Part shown: piece after piece, positions 16,825 to 25,451 of the stretch
Position numbering within the stretch: the first letter of the stretch is position 1
How the letters are laid out: each line of letters begins with the position of its first letter
NCBI RefSeq assembly: GCF_004564375.1
Contig: NZ_CP038267.1
Coordinates: 3,908,501-3,972,500 of the forward strand
Direction of reading: 5' to 3'
DNA: 64,000 nt
Source of the DNA: Nocardioides euryhalodurans
Lineage (GTDB): Bacteria; Actinomycetota; Actinomycetes; Propionibacteriales; Nocardioidaceae
Translations under genes and position numbers: made by a program
Notes under the pieces: model-generated
The model's database searches: none
What the model was told of the DNA's origin: nothing
What the model saw: only the letters and a program-made list of their open reading frames with translations

Positions 16825-17100
16825 ATGTCGATCGGAACCGACGCGGAGACCAAGAAGAAGATCATCGCCGAGTACGCCACGACCGAGGGCGACACCGGTT
16901 CGCCGGAGGTCCAGGTCGCGCTGCTCAGCCACCGCATCGCCCACCTGACCGAGCACCTCAAGACGCACAAGCACGACCACCACAGCCGTCGTGGTCTGCT
17001 GCTGCTCGTCGGCCAGCGCCGGCGCCTGCTGAACTACCTGCGCGACACCGACATCGAGCGCTACCGCTCGCTGGTCGAGCGCCTCGGTCTGCGCCGCTGA
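16825..17100 (+). CDS. rpsO: 30S ribosomal protein S15
   Basis: A 91-residue S15, which binds 16S rRNA during assembly of the small subunit platform. The family pattern is complete: GDTGSPEVQVALLSHRIAHLTEHLKTHKHDHHSRRGLLLLVGQRRRLLNYL. ATG 16825 follows GGAAGGGAG. The order rpsO-pnp is widely conserved in bacteria. A terminator lies between the two genes, so pnp probably has its own promoter as well. Confidence 0.97.
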   Translation: MSIGTDAETKKKIIAEYATTEGDTGSPEVQVALLSHRIAHLTEHLKTHKHDHHSRRGLLLLVGQRRRLLNYLRDTDIERYRSLVERLGLRR

Positions 17101-17105
17101 CATCC

Positions 17106-17150
17106 GGAAGGGTCCGCCCCACACACAGGGGGAGCGGGCCCTTCCTGTTT
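17106..17150 (+). terminator. Intrinsic terminator after rpsO
   Basis: A 12-bp stem (17106-17117 with 17134-17145, including one G-U pair) is followed by TGTTT, one of the few terminators here with a short U-rich tail. Confidence 0.7.
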
Positions 17151-17371
17151 CCACGCGCTAGATTTCTCAACTGAACACCGCTACACCGACGCAATCCACC
17201 CAAGGAGCGATCCGCGAACGTCGGCCCGGTCCTCGGTAGTGGCTCTCAGATCACGGCTCGCACGAGCCGATCTGCGGGCCTCGATCGAAGACCGGCCAGC
17301 AACACGCAGGCCGCACGGCCTCACGCGGGTCTATCGCGGGATCGCTCCGCGAACAGAAAGTTGAGCCCCAC
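17151..17371 (+). promoter_or_regulatory. pnp leader with nested hairpins
   Basis: This is a 221-base gap before pnp. GGAGCGATCC (17204-17213) and GGATCGCTCC (17339-17348) are perfect inverted repeats that could close a 145-base structure ending 23 bases before the ATG. Inside is a second hairpin (17248-17273; AGATC and GGCTC paired with GAGCC and GATCT). In E. coli, pnp is autoregulated through a leader stem cut by RNase III; whether this leader works similarly is inference. Confidence 0.5.
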
Positions 17372-19603
17372 ATGACAGGCTCCGAACCCACCATCTCCGC
17401 CGTCGAGACCGTCCTCGACAACGGGTCCTTCGGCACCCGTACGGTCAAGTTCGAGACCGGCCTCCTGGCTCGCCAGGCCGCCGGCTCGGTCACGGCCTAC
17501 CTCGACGACGAGACGATGCTGCTCTCGGCGACCACCGCCGGCAAGCACCCCAAGGACCACTTCGACTTCTTCCCCCTCACGATCGACGTCGAGGAGCGGA
17601 TGTACGCCGTGGGCCAGATCCCCGGCTCGTTCTTCCGCAGCGAGGGTCGTCCCGGCGAGGACGCGATCCTCACCTGCCGCCTCATCGACCGGCCGCTGCG
17701 CCCGACCTTCAAGAAGGGCCTGCGCAACGAGGTCCAGGTCGTCATCACCGTGATGGCGCTCGACCCGAACATGCCCTACGACGTGCTGGCCATCAACGCC
17801 GCGTCGATGTCGACCCAGCTCTCCGGCCTGCCGTTCTCCGGCCCGGTCGGCGGCGTCCGCGTCGCCCTGATCGACGGCCAGTGGGTCGCCTTCCCGAGCC
17901 ACTCCCAGCTCGAGAACGCCGTCTTCGACATGGTCGTGGCCGGCCGCGTGACCGACACCGGTGACGTCGCGATCATGATGGTCGAGGCGGAGGCCACCGA
18001 GGAGACCGTCGCGCTGGTCGAGGGTGGCGCGCAGGCTCCCACCGAGGAGATCGTCGCCGGCGGCCTCGACGCCGCCAAGCCGTTCATCAAGCAGCTCGTC
18101 GAGGCGCAGGTGGAGCTGGCCAAGCAGGCCGCGAAGCCCGTCCAGGAGTTCCCGATCTTCCTCGACTACGAGGACGACGCCTACGAGGCCGTCGAGACCG
18201 CGGTCAAGGTCCCCACCGCCGAGGCCCTCACCATCGCGGCCAAGCAGGAGCGCGAGGAGCGTCTCGACGCGATCAAGGCCGACCTGCTCGAGCAGCTCGG
18301 TGACCGCTTCGAGGGTCGCGAGAAGGAGATCGGCGCGGCCTACCGCTCGCTCACCAAGTCGCTGGTCCGCGAGCGCGTGCTGCGCGACAAGATCCGGATG
18401 GACGGCCGCGGCCTGGCCGACATCCGTCCGCTGCACGCCGAGGTCGGCGTGATCCCGCGGGTCCACGGCTCGGCGCTGTTCGAGCGCGGCGAGACCCAGA
18501 TCCTCGGCGTCACCACCCTCGACATGCTCAAGATGGAGCAGCAGCTCGACACGCTCTCCCCGGAGAAGCACCGCCGCTACATGCACAAGTACGTCTTCCC
18601 GCCGTTCTCCACAGGCGAGACCGGCCGCGTCGGCTCGCCGAAGCGTCGTGAGGTCGGCCACGGTGCGCTCGCCCGCCGGGCGCTGCTGCCGGTGCTGCCC
18701 TCCCGCGAGGAGTTCCCCTACGCCCTGCGCCAGCTCTCCGAGGCGATGGGCTCCAACGGCTCCACCTCGATGGGCTCCGTCTGCGCCTCGACGCTGTCGC
18801 TGCTGCAGGCCGGTGTCCCGCTGAAGGCCTCGGTTGCGGGCATCGCGATGGGCCTGATCTCCGGTGAGGTCGACGGCAAGACCGAGTACGTCGCGCTGAC
18901 CGACATCCTCGGGGCCGAGGACGCCTTCGGCGACATGGACTTCAAGGTCGCCGGCAGCCGCGAGTTCGTCACCGCCCTCCAGCTCGACACCAAGCTCGAC
19001 GGCATCCCCGCCGAGGTGCTCGCCGCCGCGCTGACCCAGGCCCGCGACGCGCGCCTGGCGATCCTGGACGTGATGGCCGAGGCGATCGACGCTCCCGAGG
19101 AGATGTCGGTCCACGCGCCGCGCATCATCACCATCCGGGTCCCCGTCGACAAGATCGGCGAGGTCATCGGCCCCAAGGGCAAGATCATCAACCAGATCCA
19201 GGACGACACCGGCGCCACGCTGTCGATCGAGGACGACGGCACCGTCTACATCGGTGCGACCAACGGCGAGGCGGCCGAGGCTGCCAAGAACGCCGTCAAC
19301 GCGATCGCCAACCCGACCATGCCGGAGGTCGGCGAGCGCTACCTCGGCACGGTCGTGAAGACGACCAACTTCGGCGCGTTCGTCTCGCTGATGCCGGGCA
19401 AGGACGGCCTGCTCCACATCAGCAAGCTGCGGGCCCTCGCCGGCGGCAAGCGGGTCGACGCGGTCGAGGACGTGGTGTCCGTCGGCCAGAAGATCCAGGT
19501 CCAGATCGGCGAGATCGACGACCGCGGCAAGCTGTCGCTGGTCCCGGTCGTCGAGGACGACGCGGCTGCCTCCGACGACGAGGCGGCGGACGAGTCCGAG
19601 TGA
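17372..19603 (+). CDS. pnp: Polyribonucleotide nucleotidyltransferase (PNPase)
   Basis: A 743-residue 3'-5' phosphorolytic exoribonuclease. The order is a first RNase PH domain (about 20-160), a helical domain, a second RNase PH domain (about 350-560, with FPPFSTGETGRVGSPKRREVGHGALARRAL and MGSVCASTLSLLQAGVP), a KH domain (about 590-650; GEVIGPKGKIINQIQ) and an S1 domain (about 660-730; GTVVKTTNFGAFVSLMPGKDGLLHIS). All parts are present, with an acidic C-terminal tail. Its stop overlaps the GTG of the M16 protease gene. Confidence 0.97.
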   Translation: MTGSEPTISAVETVLDNGSFGTRTVKFETGLLARQAAGSVTAYLDDETMLLSATTAGKHPKDHFDFFPLTIDVEERMYAVGQIPGSFFRSEGRPGEDAILTCRLIDRPLRPTFKKGLRNEVQVVITVMALDPNMPYDVLAINAASMSTQLSGLPFSGPVGGVRVALIDGQWVAFPSHSQLENAVFDMVVAGRVTDTGDVAIMMVEAEATEETVALVEGGAQAPTEEIVAGGLDAAKPFIKQLVEAQVELAKQAAKPVQEFPIFLDYEDDAYEAVETAVKVPTAEALTIAAKQEREERLDAIKADLLEQLGDRFEGREKEIGAAYRSLTKSLVRERVLRDKIRMDGRGLADIRPLHAEVGVIPRVHGSALFERGETQILGVTTLDMLKMEQQLDTLSPEKHRRYMHKYVFPPFSTGETGRVGSPKRREVGHGALARRALLPVLPSREEFPYALRQLSEAMGSNGSTSMGSVCASTLSLLQAGVPLKASVAGIAMGLISGEVDGKTEYVALTDILGAEDAFGDMDFKVAGSREFVTALQLDTKLDGIPAEVLAAALTQARDARLAILDVMAEAIDAPEEMSVHAPRIITIRVPVDKIGEVIGPKGKIINQIQDDTGATLSIEDDGTVYIGATNGEAAEAAKNAVNAIANPTMPEVGERYLGTVVKTTNFGAFVSLMPGKDGLLHISKLRALAGGKRVDAVEDVVSVGQKIQVQIGEIDDRGKLSLVPVVEDDAAASDDEAADESE

Positions 19604-20973
19604 CCTCTGCGAGCACTTCGCGGACGACCGGCCGGCAGCTCGCTGCCGGCCGGTTGTCCGTTGACCAGACGATCGGGTCGACGCGCACCCTGGAGACGGT
19701 GCGCGACGAGTCCGGTCAGGTCACCTCGCGCGTCCGTCGCACGGTCCTGCCCGGCGGGCTGCGCGTCATCACCGAGCAGCTGGCCGGCGTACGCTCCGCC
19801 AGCGTCGGGGTGTGGGTCGGCGTCGGCTCGCGCGACGAGACGCCGGCCCTGCACGGGTGCTCGCACTTCCTCGAGCACCTGCTCTTCAAGGGCACGAGGA
19901 GCCGCTCGGCGATGGACATCTCGGTGGCGCTCGACGCGGTCGGCGGCGAGCTCAACGCCTTCACCGCCAAGGAGTACACCTGCTTCCACGCCCGGGTCCT
20001 CGACGACGACCTCCCGCTGGCGATCGACGTGCTCGGCGACATGGTCACCGACTCGCAGATACGCGTGGAGGACGTCGAGGCCGAGCGTGACGTGATCCTC
20101 GACGAGATCGCCATGCACGACGACGACCCGGACGACGTGGTGCACAACCTGTTCGCCGAGCAGGCGTGGGGAGACACCCCGCTCGGCCGGCCCATCGCCG
20201 GCACCGTCGGGTCGATCAGCGCCCTCACCCGCGACCAGGTGGCGCGCTTCTACCGACGCCACTACCGCGCCCCGGGCATGGTGGTGGCGGCTGCCGGCAA
20301 CCTCGACCACACGACCGTCGTACGCCAGGTGCGCAAGGCGTTCGGCCGCAACGGCTTCCTCGCCGGAGGCGACCTCCCGGCGGTGCCGCGCGCGTCGAGC
20401 CGCGTACGTCGGGTGCACGGCGGCCGTACGTCGGCCGAACGGCCCTTCGAGCAGGTCAACCTGGTGCTCGGCGTCAACGGCCTCACCCGCCACGACGAGC
20501 GCCGCTACGCGCTCGGTGTGCTCAACGCGGCGCTCGGCGGCAGCACGTCCTCCCGCCTGTTCCAGGAGGTGCGCGAGCACCGCGGCCTCGCCTACAGCGT
20601 CTACAGCTTCGCCTCCCACCACGCCGACGCCGGCCTCGTCGGCGTCGCGGTCGGCTGTCTGCCGCACCGGCTCGACGACGTGCTCGAGACGGTCCGGGGC
20701 GAGCTGGCCAAGATCGCGGCCGACGGCATCACCGACGAGGAGCTCGAACGCGGCAAGGGCCAGCTCCGCGGCGGCATGGTGCTCGGGCTCGAGGACTCCG
20801 GCTCACGGATGTCGCGGCTCGGCAAGGCCGAGCTGGTCTACGACGAGCTGCTCTCGCTCGACGAGGTCATCGCCCGGATCGACGCGGTGACCCGTGACGA
20901 CGTCCGCGCCGTCGCGGCAGCGCTGTTCCGGCAGCCCGAGATCCTGGCGGTCGTCGGGCCCGGGCCCGCCTGA
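19600..20973 (+). CDS. M16 (insulinase/processing-peptidase family) zinc protease
   Basis: A 457-residue M16B peptidase. The inverted zinc motif HFLEH (89-93) and the downstream glutamate in DVEAERDVILDEIAMHDDDP are intact, so it should be an active metallopeptidase. The C-terminal half contains the usual second M16 domain (GVNGLTRHDERRYALGVLNAALGGSTSSRLFQEVREHRGLAYSVYS). There is no signal peptide. Translation is coupled to pnp by a GTGA overlap. Orthologues sit directly after pnp in many actinobacteria, but the natural substrate is unknown. Confidence 0.9.
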   Translation: MTSASTSRTTGRQLAAGRLSVDQTIGSTRTLETVRDESGQVTSRVRRTVLPGGLRVITEQLAGVRSASVGVWVGVGSRDETPALHGCSHFLEHLLFKGTRSRSAMDISVALDAVGGELNAFTAKEYTCFHARVLDDDLPLAIDVLGDMVTDSQIRVEDVEAERDVILDEIAMHDDDPDDVVHNLFAEQAWGDTPLGRPIAGTVGSISALTRDQVARFYRRHYRAPGMVVAAAGNLDHTTVVRQVRKAFGRNGFLAGGDLPAVPRASSRVRRVHGGRTSAERPFEQVNLVLGVNGLTRHDERRYALGVLNAALGGSTSSRLFQEVREHRGLAYSVYSFASHHADAGLVGVAVGCLPHRLDDVLETVRGELAKIAADGITDEELERGKGQLRGGMVLGLEDSGSRMSRLGKAELVYDELLSLDEVIARIDAVTRDDVRAVAAALFRQPEILAVVGPGPA

Positions 20974-20979
20974 CCGGGG

Positions 20980-21495
20980 TCAGCGCTTGCCGATGATCCC
21001 GACGACCGGGGGCGCCTTCTGCTCGACGGCGGAGACGCGGAAGCCGGCCGCGGCCAGCGAGGCCGAGGCCTTGGTGACGATGTTGGGGATCAGGTCCGGC
21101 ATCTTGGCCTCGTAGAAGAGGTAGACGGCCCCGCCGGGCACCACCCGGTCGTGGAGCAGCGCCACCTCGTCGGCGCAGTCGCGGACCCAGAACAGGTTGA
21201 CGTTGAACGCGAAGACCTTGGTCAGCCGCTTGACCGGCACGCGCAGCGTCGCGAGGTCGATCTGCCGGACGGTCAGCCGACCGGACTCGACATGCTTCGC
21301 GCAACGCCGCTTCGTGCGGTCGACCCCCGACTCGGAGCGGTCGATCGCGAAGAGCTTGCCGGTCTCGAGCCGCTGGCAGATCAGCTCGGCTCCCGCACCT
21401 GGTCCGCAGCCGATCTCGAGCACGTTGTCGTCCGGCTGGACGTCCATCAGGTCGACCGCCCACCTGATCCGGGGCGGGATCTGCTGCATCGCCAT
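20980..21495 (-). CDS. Class I SAM-dependent methyltransferase
   Basis: A 171-residue methyltransferase-fold protein. The SAM-binding motif I is VLEIGCGPGAGAELI (about residues 25-39), followed by the acidic loop FAIDRSESGVDRTKRR and a later VVPGGAVYLFYEA strand. The substrate is unknown. The frame extends upstream without similarity, and ATG 21495 gives a normal N-terminus. It is divergent from dapB and convergent with the M16 gene, with 6 bases between stops. Confidence 0.8.
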   Translation of the reverse strand: MAMQQIPPRIRWAVDLMDVQPDDNVLEIGCGPGAGAELICQRLETGKLFAIDRSESGVDRTKRRCAKHVESGRLTVRQIDLATLRVPVKRLTKVFAFNVNLFWVRDCADEVALLHDRVVPGGAVYLFYEAKMPDLIPNIVTKASASLAAAGFRVSAVEQKAPPVVGIIGKR

Positions 21496-21573
21496 GGCCC
21501 TTAGCCTGCCACTACCCGCGCCCGGCGTCAGGCAGGGCCACCCCCGACGGCACGGCGCCGCTAGGTTGGGGGC

Positions 21574-22329
21574 GTGACGGAGACGATCAAGGTGGGCGTC
21601 CTGGGGGCGCTGGGCAAGGTGGGGTCCGAGGTGTGCCGGGCGGTCGAGCAGGCCCCCGACACCGAGCTGGTGGCCAGGATCGACGCCGGGGACGACCTCG
21701 GCGGGCTGGTCGGGTCGGGTGCCGAGGCGGTCGTCGACTTCACCCATCCCGACGTGGTCATGGACAACCTGGAGTTCTGCGTGCGCCACGGCATCCACGC
21801 CGTGGTCGGCACCACCGGCTTCGACGCCGCCCGGCTCGACACCCTCCGTGGCTGGTTGGCCGACTCACCCACGACGGGGGTGCTGGTCGCCCCCAACTTC
21901 TCGATCGGCGCGCTGCTGATGATGCGCTTCGCCGCCGAGGCCGCACGCTGGTTCGAGTCGGCCGAGGTCGTCGAGCTCCACCACCCCGACAAGGCCGACG
22001 CCCCGTCGGGCACCGCCCGCCGCACGGCGGAGCTGATCGCGGCCGCGAGGCGGGACGCGGGTCTGGGCCCGGCCCCCGACGCGACGTCGACCGCCCTGGA
22101 GGGGGCCCGTGGGGCCGACGTCGACGGCATCCGGGTCCACGGCCTGCGGATCCGCGGCATGGTGGCCCACCAGGAGGTCGTGCTCGGCGGGCTGGGGGAG
22201 ACCCTCACGATCCGCCACGACTCGATGGACCGGGCGTCCTTCACCCCCGGCGTGCTGGCCGGGCTCCGCGCGATCGCCGACCACCCGGGCCTGACCGTGG
22301 GGCTGGACCACTTCCTGGGGTTGGACTGA
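21574..22329 (+). CDS. dapB: 4-hydroxy-tetrahydrodipicolinate reductase
   Basis: A 251-residue enzyme that uses NAD(P)H to reduce the dihydrodipicolinate precursor in diaminopimelate/lysine synthesis. It shows the N-terminal Rossmann motif GVLGALGKVG and the signature VELHHPDKADAPSGTA with the catalytic histidine and lysine. GTG 21574 lies 6 bases after the -10-like TAGGTT (21562-21567) and lacks a Shine-Dalgarno, which points to a leaderless mRNA. Confidence 0.93.
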   Translation: MTETIKVGVLGALGKVGSEVCRAVEQAPDTELVARIDAGDDLGGLVGSGAEAVVDFTHPDVVMDNLEFCVRHGIHAVVGTTGFDAARLDTLRGWLADSPTTGVLVAPNFSIGALLMMRFAAEAARWFESAEVVELHHPDKADAPSGTARRTAELIAAARRDAGLGPAPDATSTALEGARGADVDGIRVHGLRIRGMVAHQEVVLGGLGETLTIRHDSMDRASFTPGVLAGLRAIADHPGLTVGLDHFLGLD

Positions 22330-22352
22330 GCTGGTCGTCAGATCCGTCGGGG

Positions 22353-22422
22353 GCTTTCCCCGGCCGGCCGGGGAGACCGGGGGTTCGTCACGCAGGCAAC
22401 CGGCACACACCCCACGACTCGC
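22353..22422 (-). repeat. Intergenic repeat, copy A (between dapB and azlD)
   Basis: Read on the minus strand this is GCGAGTCG, 38 bases, TCTCCCC, 8 bases (GGCCGGCC), GGGGAAA. The same spacing recurs at 32430-32500 and 36316-36385. Copies A and B also share most bases of the 38-base section (GGGTGTGTGCC, GTGACG). The end is a strong GC hairpin. It lies between convergent genes and probably terminates transcription from one or both sides. Confidence 0.6.
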
Positions 22423-22453
22423 GGACCGACCCCGCCCGGCACGCGGCGCACGG

Positions 22454-22756
22454 TCACCCCAGCAGCCGCACCAGGGCAGCGACGAGCGCGGCCCCGAAGA
22501 CCACCACCAGGAACGGCGCACGGACCACGAGCAGCACGACCGCCGCGGCCAGGCCGACGAGCCGGGCGTCGACCACGAGGTCCGGCCCGGTCGAGAGCAC
22601 CTGGACGGCCACCAGCGCGGCGAGCAGGGCGACCGGCACCAGGTCGGCGACCCGCTCGACCACCGGGTGGTCGAGCACCGACGGCGGGATCGAGAGTCCG
22701 GCGAGCTTGAGGAGGTAGCAGCCGAGACCGGCGCCCAGCACCACGAGCCAGGTCAT
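22454..22756 (-). CDS. azlD: AzlD family branched-chain amino acid exporter subunit
   Basis: A 100-residue membrane protein with four predicted helices, starting MTWLVVLGAGLGCYLLKLAG and ending LVVVFGAALVAALVRLLG, as in AzlD proteins. AzlD pairs with AzlC to export branched-chain amino acids and analogues. ATG 22756 overlaps the azlC stop by 4 bases. Confidence 0.85.
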   Translation of the reverse strand: MTWLVVLGAGLGCYLLKLAGLSIPPSVLDHPVVERVADLVPVALLAALVAVQVLSTGPDLVVDARLVGLAAAVVLLVVRAPFLVVVFGAALVAALVRLLG

Positions 22757-23493
22757 CGCGGTGCCTCGGGGATCTCCGTGGGGTCCTCGCCGTGCGAGAG
22801 CACACCGACCAGGAGGGCGACGCCGGCCGCCGCGAGCACGGGTACGCCGGCCGTCGTCAGCGGCACGAGCCCGAGCGCGACGGCGGCTGCCGCGACGGCC
22901 ACGAGCTGGTTGCGGCGGTCGGCGAGCCGGGGCCACAGCAGCGCCAGGAAGGCCGCACCGACGGCGGCGTCGAGGCCGTAGGTCCGCGGGTCGCCGAGCG
23001 CCTCACCCGCAACGGCGCCGACCAGGGTGAAGGCGTTCCAGAGCACGAAGATGGACAGCCCGGTGGCCAGGAAGCCGGCTCGGGCCAGGTCCCGCGTGGG
23101 GCGCCCGACCGCCATGGCCGTGGACTCGTCGATCAGCAGCTGGGCGGCGCCCAGCCGGCGTACGCCCCGCCAAGCCAGCGCGGGCGCCACCTTGAGACCG
23201 TAGAGCGTGTTGCGGGTCCCCAGCATCAGGGCGGTGAGCCCGGCAGCGAGCGGGGTGCCGCCGGAGGCCAGGACTCCCACGAGCGCGAACTGGCTGGCAC
23301 CGGTGAACATCACGAGCGACAGGGCGCACGTCTGCGCGACGGTGAGGCCCGAGGCCACGGCGACCGCGCCGAAGGAGGTGGCGTAGAGCCCCGTGGCGAC
23401 CCCCACCCCGATCCCGTCGCGGACCACGGCGCGCCGGGCCGCGGACGAGGATGCGCCCGAGGAACCCTCGGGCGACGGCTCCGACGAGGACAC
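22753..23493 (-). CDS. azlC: AzlC family branched-chain amino acid exporter subunit
   Basis: A 246-residue integral membrane protein of the AzlC family. Diagnostic segments are SFGAVAVASGLTVAQTCALSLVMFTGASQFALVGVL and the later LLIDESTAMAVGRP. It forms a two-gene operon with azlD. GTG 23493 lies 6 bases after a -10-like TAGGGT (minus strand, 23505-23500), so the mRNA is probably leaderless. Substrate specificity here is inferred from the family. Confidence 0.88.
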   Translation of the reverse strand: MSSSEPSPEGSSGASSSAARRAVVRDGIGVGVATGLYATSFGAVAVASGLTVAQTCALSLVMFTGASQFALVGVLASGGTPLAAGLTALMLGTRNTLYGLKVAPALAWRGVRRLGAAQLLIDESTAMAVGRPTRDLARAGFLATGLSIFVLWNAFTLVGAVAGEALGDPRTYGLDAAVGAAFLALLWPRLADRRNQLVAVAAAAVALGLVPLTTAGVPVLAAAGVALLVGVLSHGEDPTEIPEAPR

Positions 23494-23525
23494 CCGGCGA
23501 CCCTAGCGCCGGTCGCGCACCCGGT

Positions 23526-23738
23526 TCAGCGACGCCGCTGGACGCGGACAGGTCGCTCCTCGCGGTGCCGGAAGTCGTGGGTGAGCAGCCACGCGAGCAG
23601 GCAGCCCGCGCCCAGCCCGACACCGATGCCGCCGAGGGGCAGCCGGAGGTAGCCGGCCAGCCAGACCCCGGCGCCGAGCGAGAGGGCCACGACGAGCGCA
23701 GCGACCAGCAGTCGGTACAACCGCGGCAGCGGTCCCAT
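23526..23738 (-). CDS. Small two-helix membrane protein, hypothetical
   Basis: A 70-residue protein with two hydrophobic segments (about 8-28 and 36-52; LLVAALVVALSLGAGVWLAGYL and GIGVGLGAGCLLAWLL), followed by a charged tail HDFRHREERPVRVQRRR. I do not recognise a family. ATG 23738 is preceded by a GGGAG box. It lies between azlC and the GNAT gene on the same strand. Confidence 0.6.
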   Translation of the reverse strand: MGPLPRLYRLLVAALVVALSLGAGVWLAGYLRLPLGGIGVGLGAGCLLAWLLTHDFRHREERPVRVQRRR

Positions 23739-23823
23739 GTCGAGGTCTCCCTCCCTCCCGAGCGGGCGCACCGGTGATCCGCCCGGACTCCATGGTTGCC
23801 CGGAACTGCTGGAAATCAAGCCC

Positions 23824-24369
23824 TCAGGCGAGCTGGGTGTGGAGGCGGACCTGCTTGACGACCGTGGCGCCGGTGCCGTCGAGGTCGAGCTCGCGGTGGG
23901 CGGTGTCGGCCGCCCAGCCGGCGCTGACGAGGAAGCCGCGCAGCGCGTCGTCCCCGGCCATCAGCCACAGCACCGCGCGACCGAACCTGTCGGCGACCAT
24001 GGTGTCGACGGCGGCCTGCAGCAACCGCGACCCGTGCCCCTTGCCCCGCTCCGCGGGATCGACGGTGAACTCCATCAGCTCGGCGTCGGCGACCGGGTCG
24101 CAGTCGGGGTCCAGGGCGGGGGAGGTGATCGCGAAGCCGACCACCCGGTTGCGCTCGAGGGCGACCACGACCCTGACCCGCGCGTCAGCAGGGCGTACGA
24201 GTGCCTGCCGCCAGGCGGCCTCCGCCTCCTCCGCGTCGACGGCGAGCGCCTCGGCCGGGAGCAGCTCGGCCAGGTCGTTCCGCCGGGTCGCGAGCTGCAG
24301 CCGGGCGATCGCGGGGGCGTCGTCGGCCCAGGCGACCCGGCAGGAGACGTCGGCGCTGGGGGAGCTCAT
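23824..24369 (-). CDS. GNAT family N-acetyltransferase
   Basis: A 181-residue GNAT protein. Motif A, the acetyl-CoA pyrophosphate loop, is visible as FTVDPAERGKGHGSRLLQAAVD in the middle, preceded by VGFAITSPALD and followed by LVSAGWAADTAHREL. The substrate is unknown. Two in-frame ATGs exist (24369 and 24378); the shorter form has AGGA upstream. It is divergent from paaA. Confidence 0.8.
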   Translation of the reverse strand: MSSPSADVSCRVAWADDAPAIARLQLATRRNDLAELLPAEALAVDAEEAEAAWRQALVRPADARVRVVVALERNRVVGFAITSPALDPDCDPVADAELMEFTVDPAERGKGHGSRLLQAAVDTMVADRFGRAVLWLMAGDDALRGFLVSAGWAADTAHRELDLDGTGATVVKQVRLHTQLA

Positions 24370-24431
24370 GGCCGCCATCCTGACAGCCGGGCCCGGGCTG
24401 TTACACCGCAGCCGCGCGAGTGCTGGCGCCT

Positions 24432-24451
24432 GTAACAACTCGTGTTACCGT
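24432..24451. promoter_or_regulatory. paa operon -10 box overlapped by a candidate operator
   Basis: GTAACA (24432-24437), a 5-bp spacer and TGTTAC (24443-24448) form a perfect 6-bp inverted repeat. TACCGT (24446-24451), 7 bases before the paaA GTG, looks like the -10 box and overlaps the right arm, so a bound protein would block RNA polymerase. A further half-site TGTTAC lies at 24399-24404. The site does not match the corynebacterial PaaR motif as I recall it, and the regulator is not in this window. Confidence 0.5.
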
Positions 24452-24458
24452 GGAAGGC

Positions 24459-25451
24459 GTGTACGGCAACGACTTCAGCGCTCCCGAGGAGCCCCGGCCG
24501 GTCCGCGAGGCCGCGCCGGACGAGCCCGGATCCTTCACGGCCCTCCTCGCCGAGGACGGCCGGATCGAGCCGCGCGACGAGATGCCGGAGGGCTACCGCA
24601 AGACCCTCGTCCGGCAGATCGCCCAGCACGCCCACTCCGAGATCATCGGGATGCAGCCCGAGGGCAACTGGATCAGCCGTGCGCCCAGCCTGCGGCGCAA
24701 GGCGATCCTGATGGCCAAGGTCCAGGACGAGGCCGGCCACGGGCTGTACCTCTACGCCGCCGCCGAGACCCTGGGCGCCGACCGCGCGGACCTGCTCGAC
24801 ATGCTCCACGACGGTCGCCAGAAGTACTCCTCGATCTTCAACTACCCCACCCTCACCTGGGCCGACGTCGGCGCCATCGGATGGCTGGTCGACGGCGCGG
24901 CGATCGTCAACCAGGTGCCGTTGTGCCGCTGCTCGTACGGTCCCTACGCCCGGGCCATGGTCCGGGTCTGCAAGGAGGAGTCGTTCCACCAGCGCCAGGG
25001 CTTCGAGATCCTCCACACGCTCGCCCACGGCACCCCGGCCCAGCGGGCAATGGCCCAGGACGCCGTCGACCGCTACTGGTGGCCCTCGCTGATGATGTTC
25101 GGCCCGCCCGACGACGACTCGCCCAACTCCGCGCAGTCCATGGCGTGGGGCATCAAGCGGTTCAGCAACGACGACCTGCGCCAGCGCTTCGTCGACATGA
25201 CGGTCCCGCAGGCCGAGGCGCTCGGACTGACGCTGCCCGACCCCGACATCCGCTGGAACGAGGAGCGCGGCCACTACGACTTCGGTGACATCGACTTCAC
25301 CGAGCTCTTCGAGGTGATCCGCGGCAACGGACCCTGCAACCAGCAGCGGATGGACCACCGCGTGGCCGCCCACGAGGACGGCGCCTGGGTGCGCGATGCG
25401 GCCTCCGCGTACGCCGCCAAGCAGGCGGAGCGCGCCGAGGGTGCCGCATGA
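24459..25451 (+). CDS. paaA: Phenylacetyl-CoA epoxidase catalytic subunit PaaA
   Basis: A 330-residue diiron oxygenase subunit that turns phenylacetyl-CoA into its 1,2-epoxide with O2. Ligand-bearing helices of the four-helix bundle are visible: AQHAHSEIIGMQPE, KVQDEAGHGLYLY and RVCKEESFHQRQGFEIL, with the ExxH pattern retained. GTG 24459 gives the usual N-terminus and lies 7 bases after a -10-like box; the frame upstream of it overlaps the promoter. First gene of a tightly overlapping operon. Confidence 0.95.
   Translation: MYGNDFSAPEEPRPVREAAPDEPGSFTALLAEDGRIEPRDEMPEGYRKTLVRQIAQHAHSEIIGMQPEGNWISRAPSLRRKAILMAKVQDEAGHGLYLYAAAETLGADRADLLDMLHDGRQKYSSIFNYPTLTWADVGAIGWLVDGAAIVNQVPLCRCSYGPYARAMVRVCKEESFHQRQGFEILHTLAHGTPAQRAMAQDAVDRYWWPSLMMFGPPDDDSPNSAQSMAWGIKRFSNDDLRQRFVDMTVPQAEALGLTLPDPDIRWNEERGHYDFGDIDFTELFEVIRGNGPCNQQRMDHRVAAHEDGAWVRDAASAYAAKQAERAEGAA

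Noticed and set aside
17101..17371. A hidden small gene between rpsO and pnp
   Set aside because: No open frame with a start signal was found; the region is best explained by a terminator and a structured leader.
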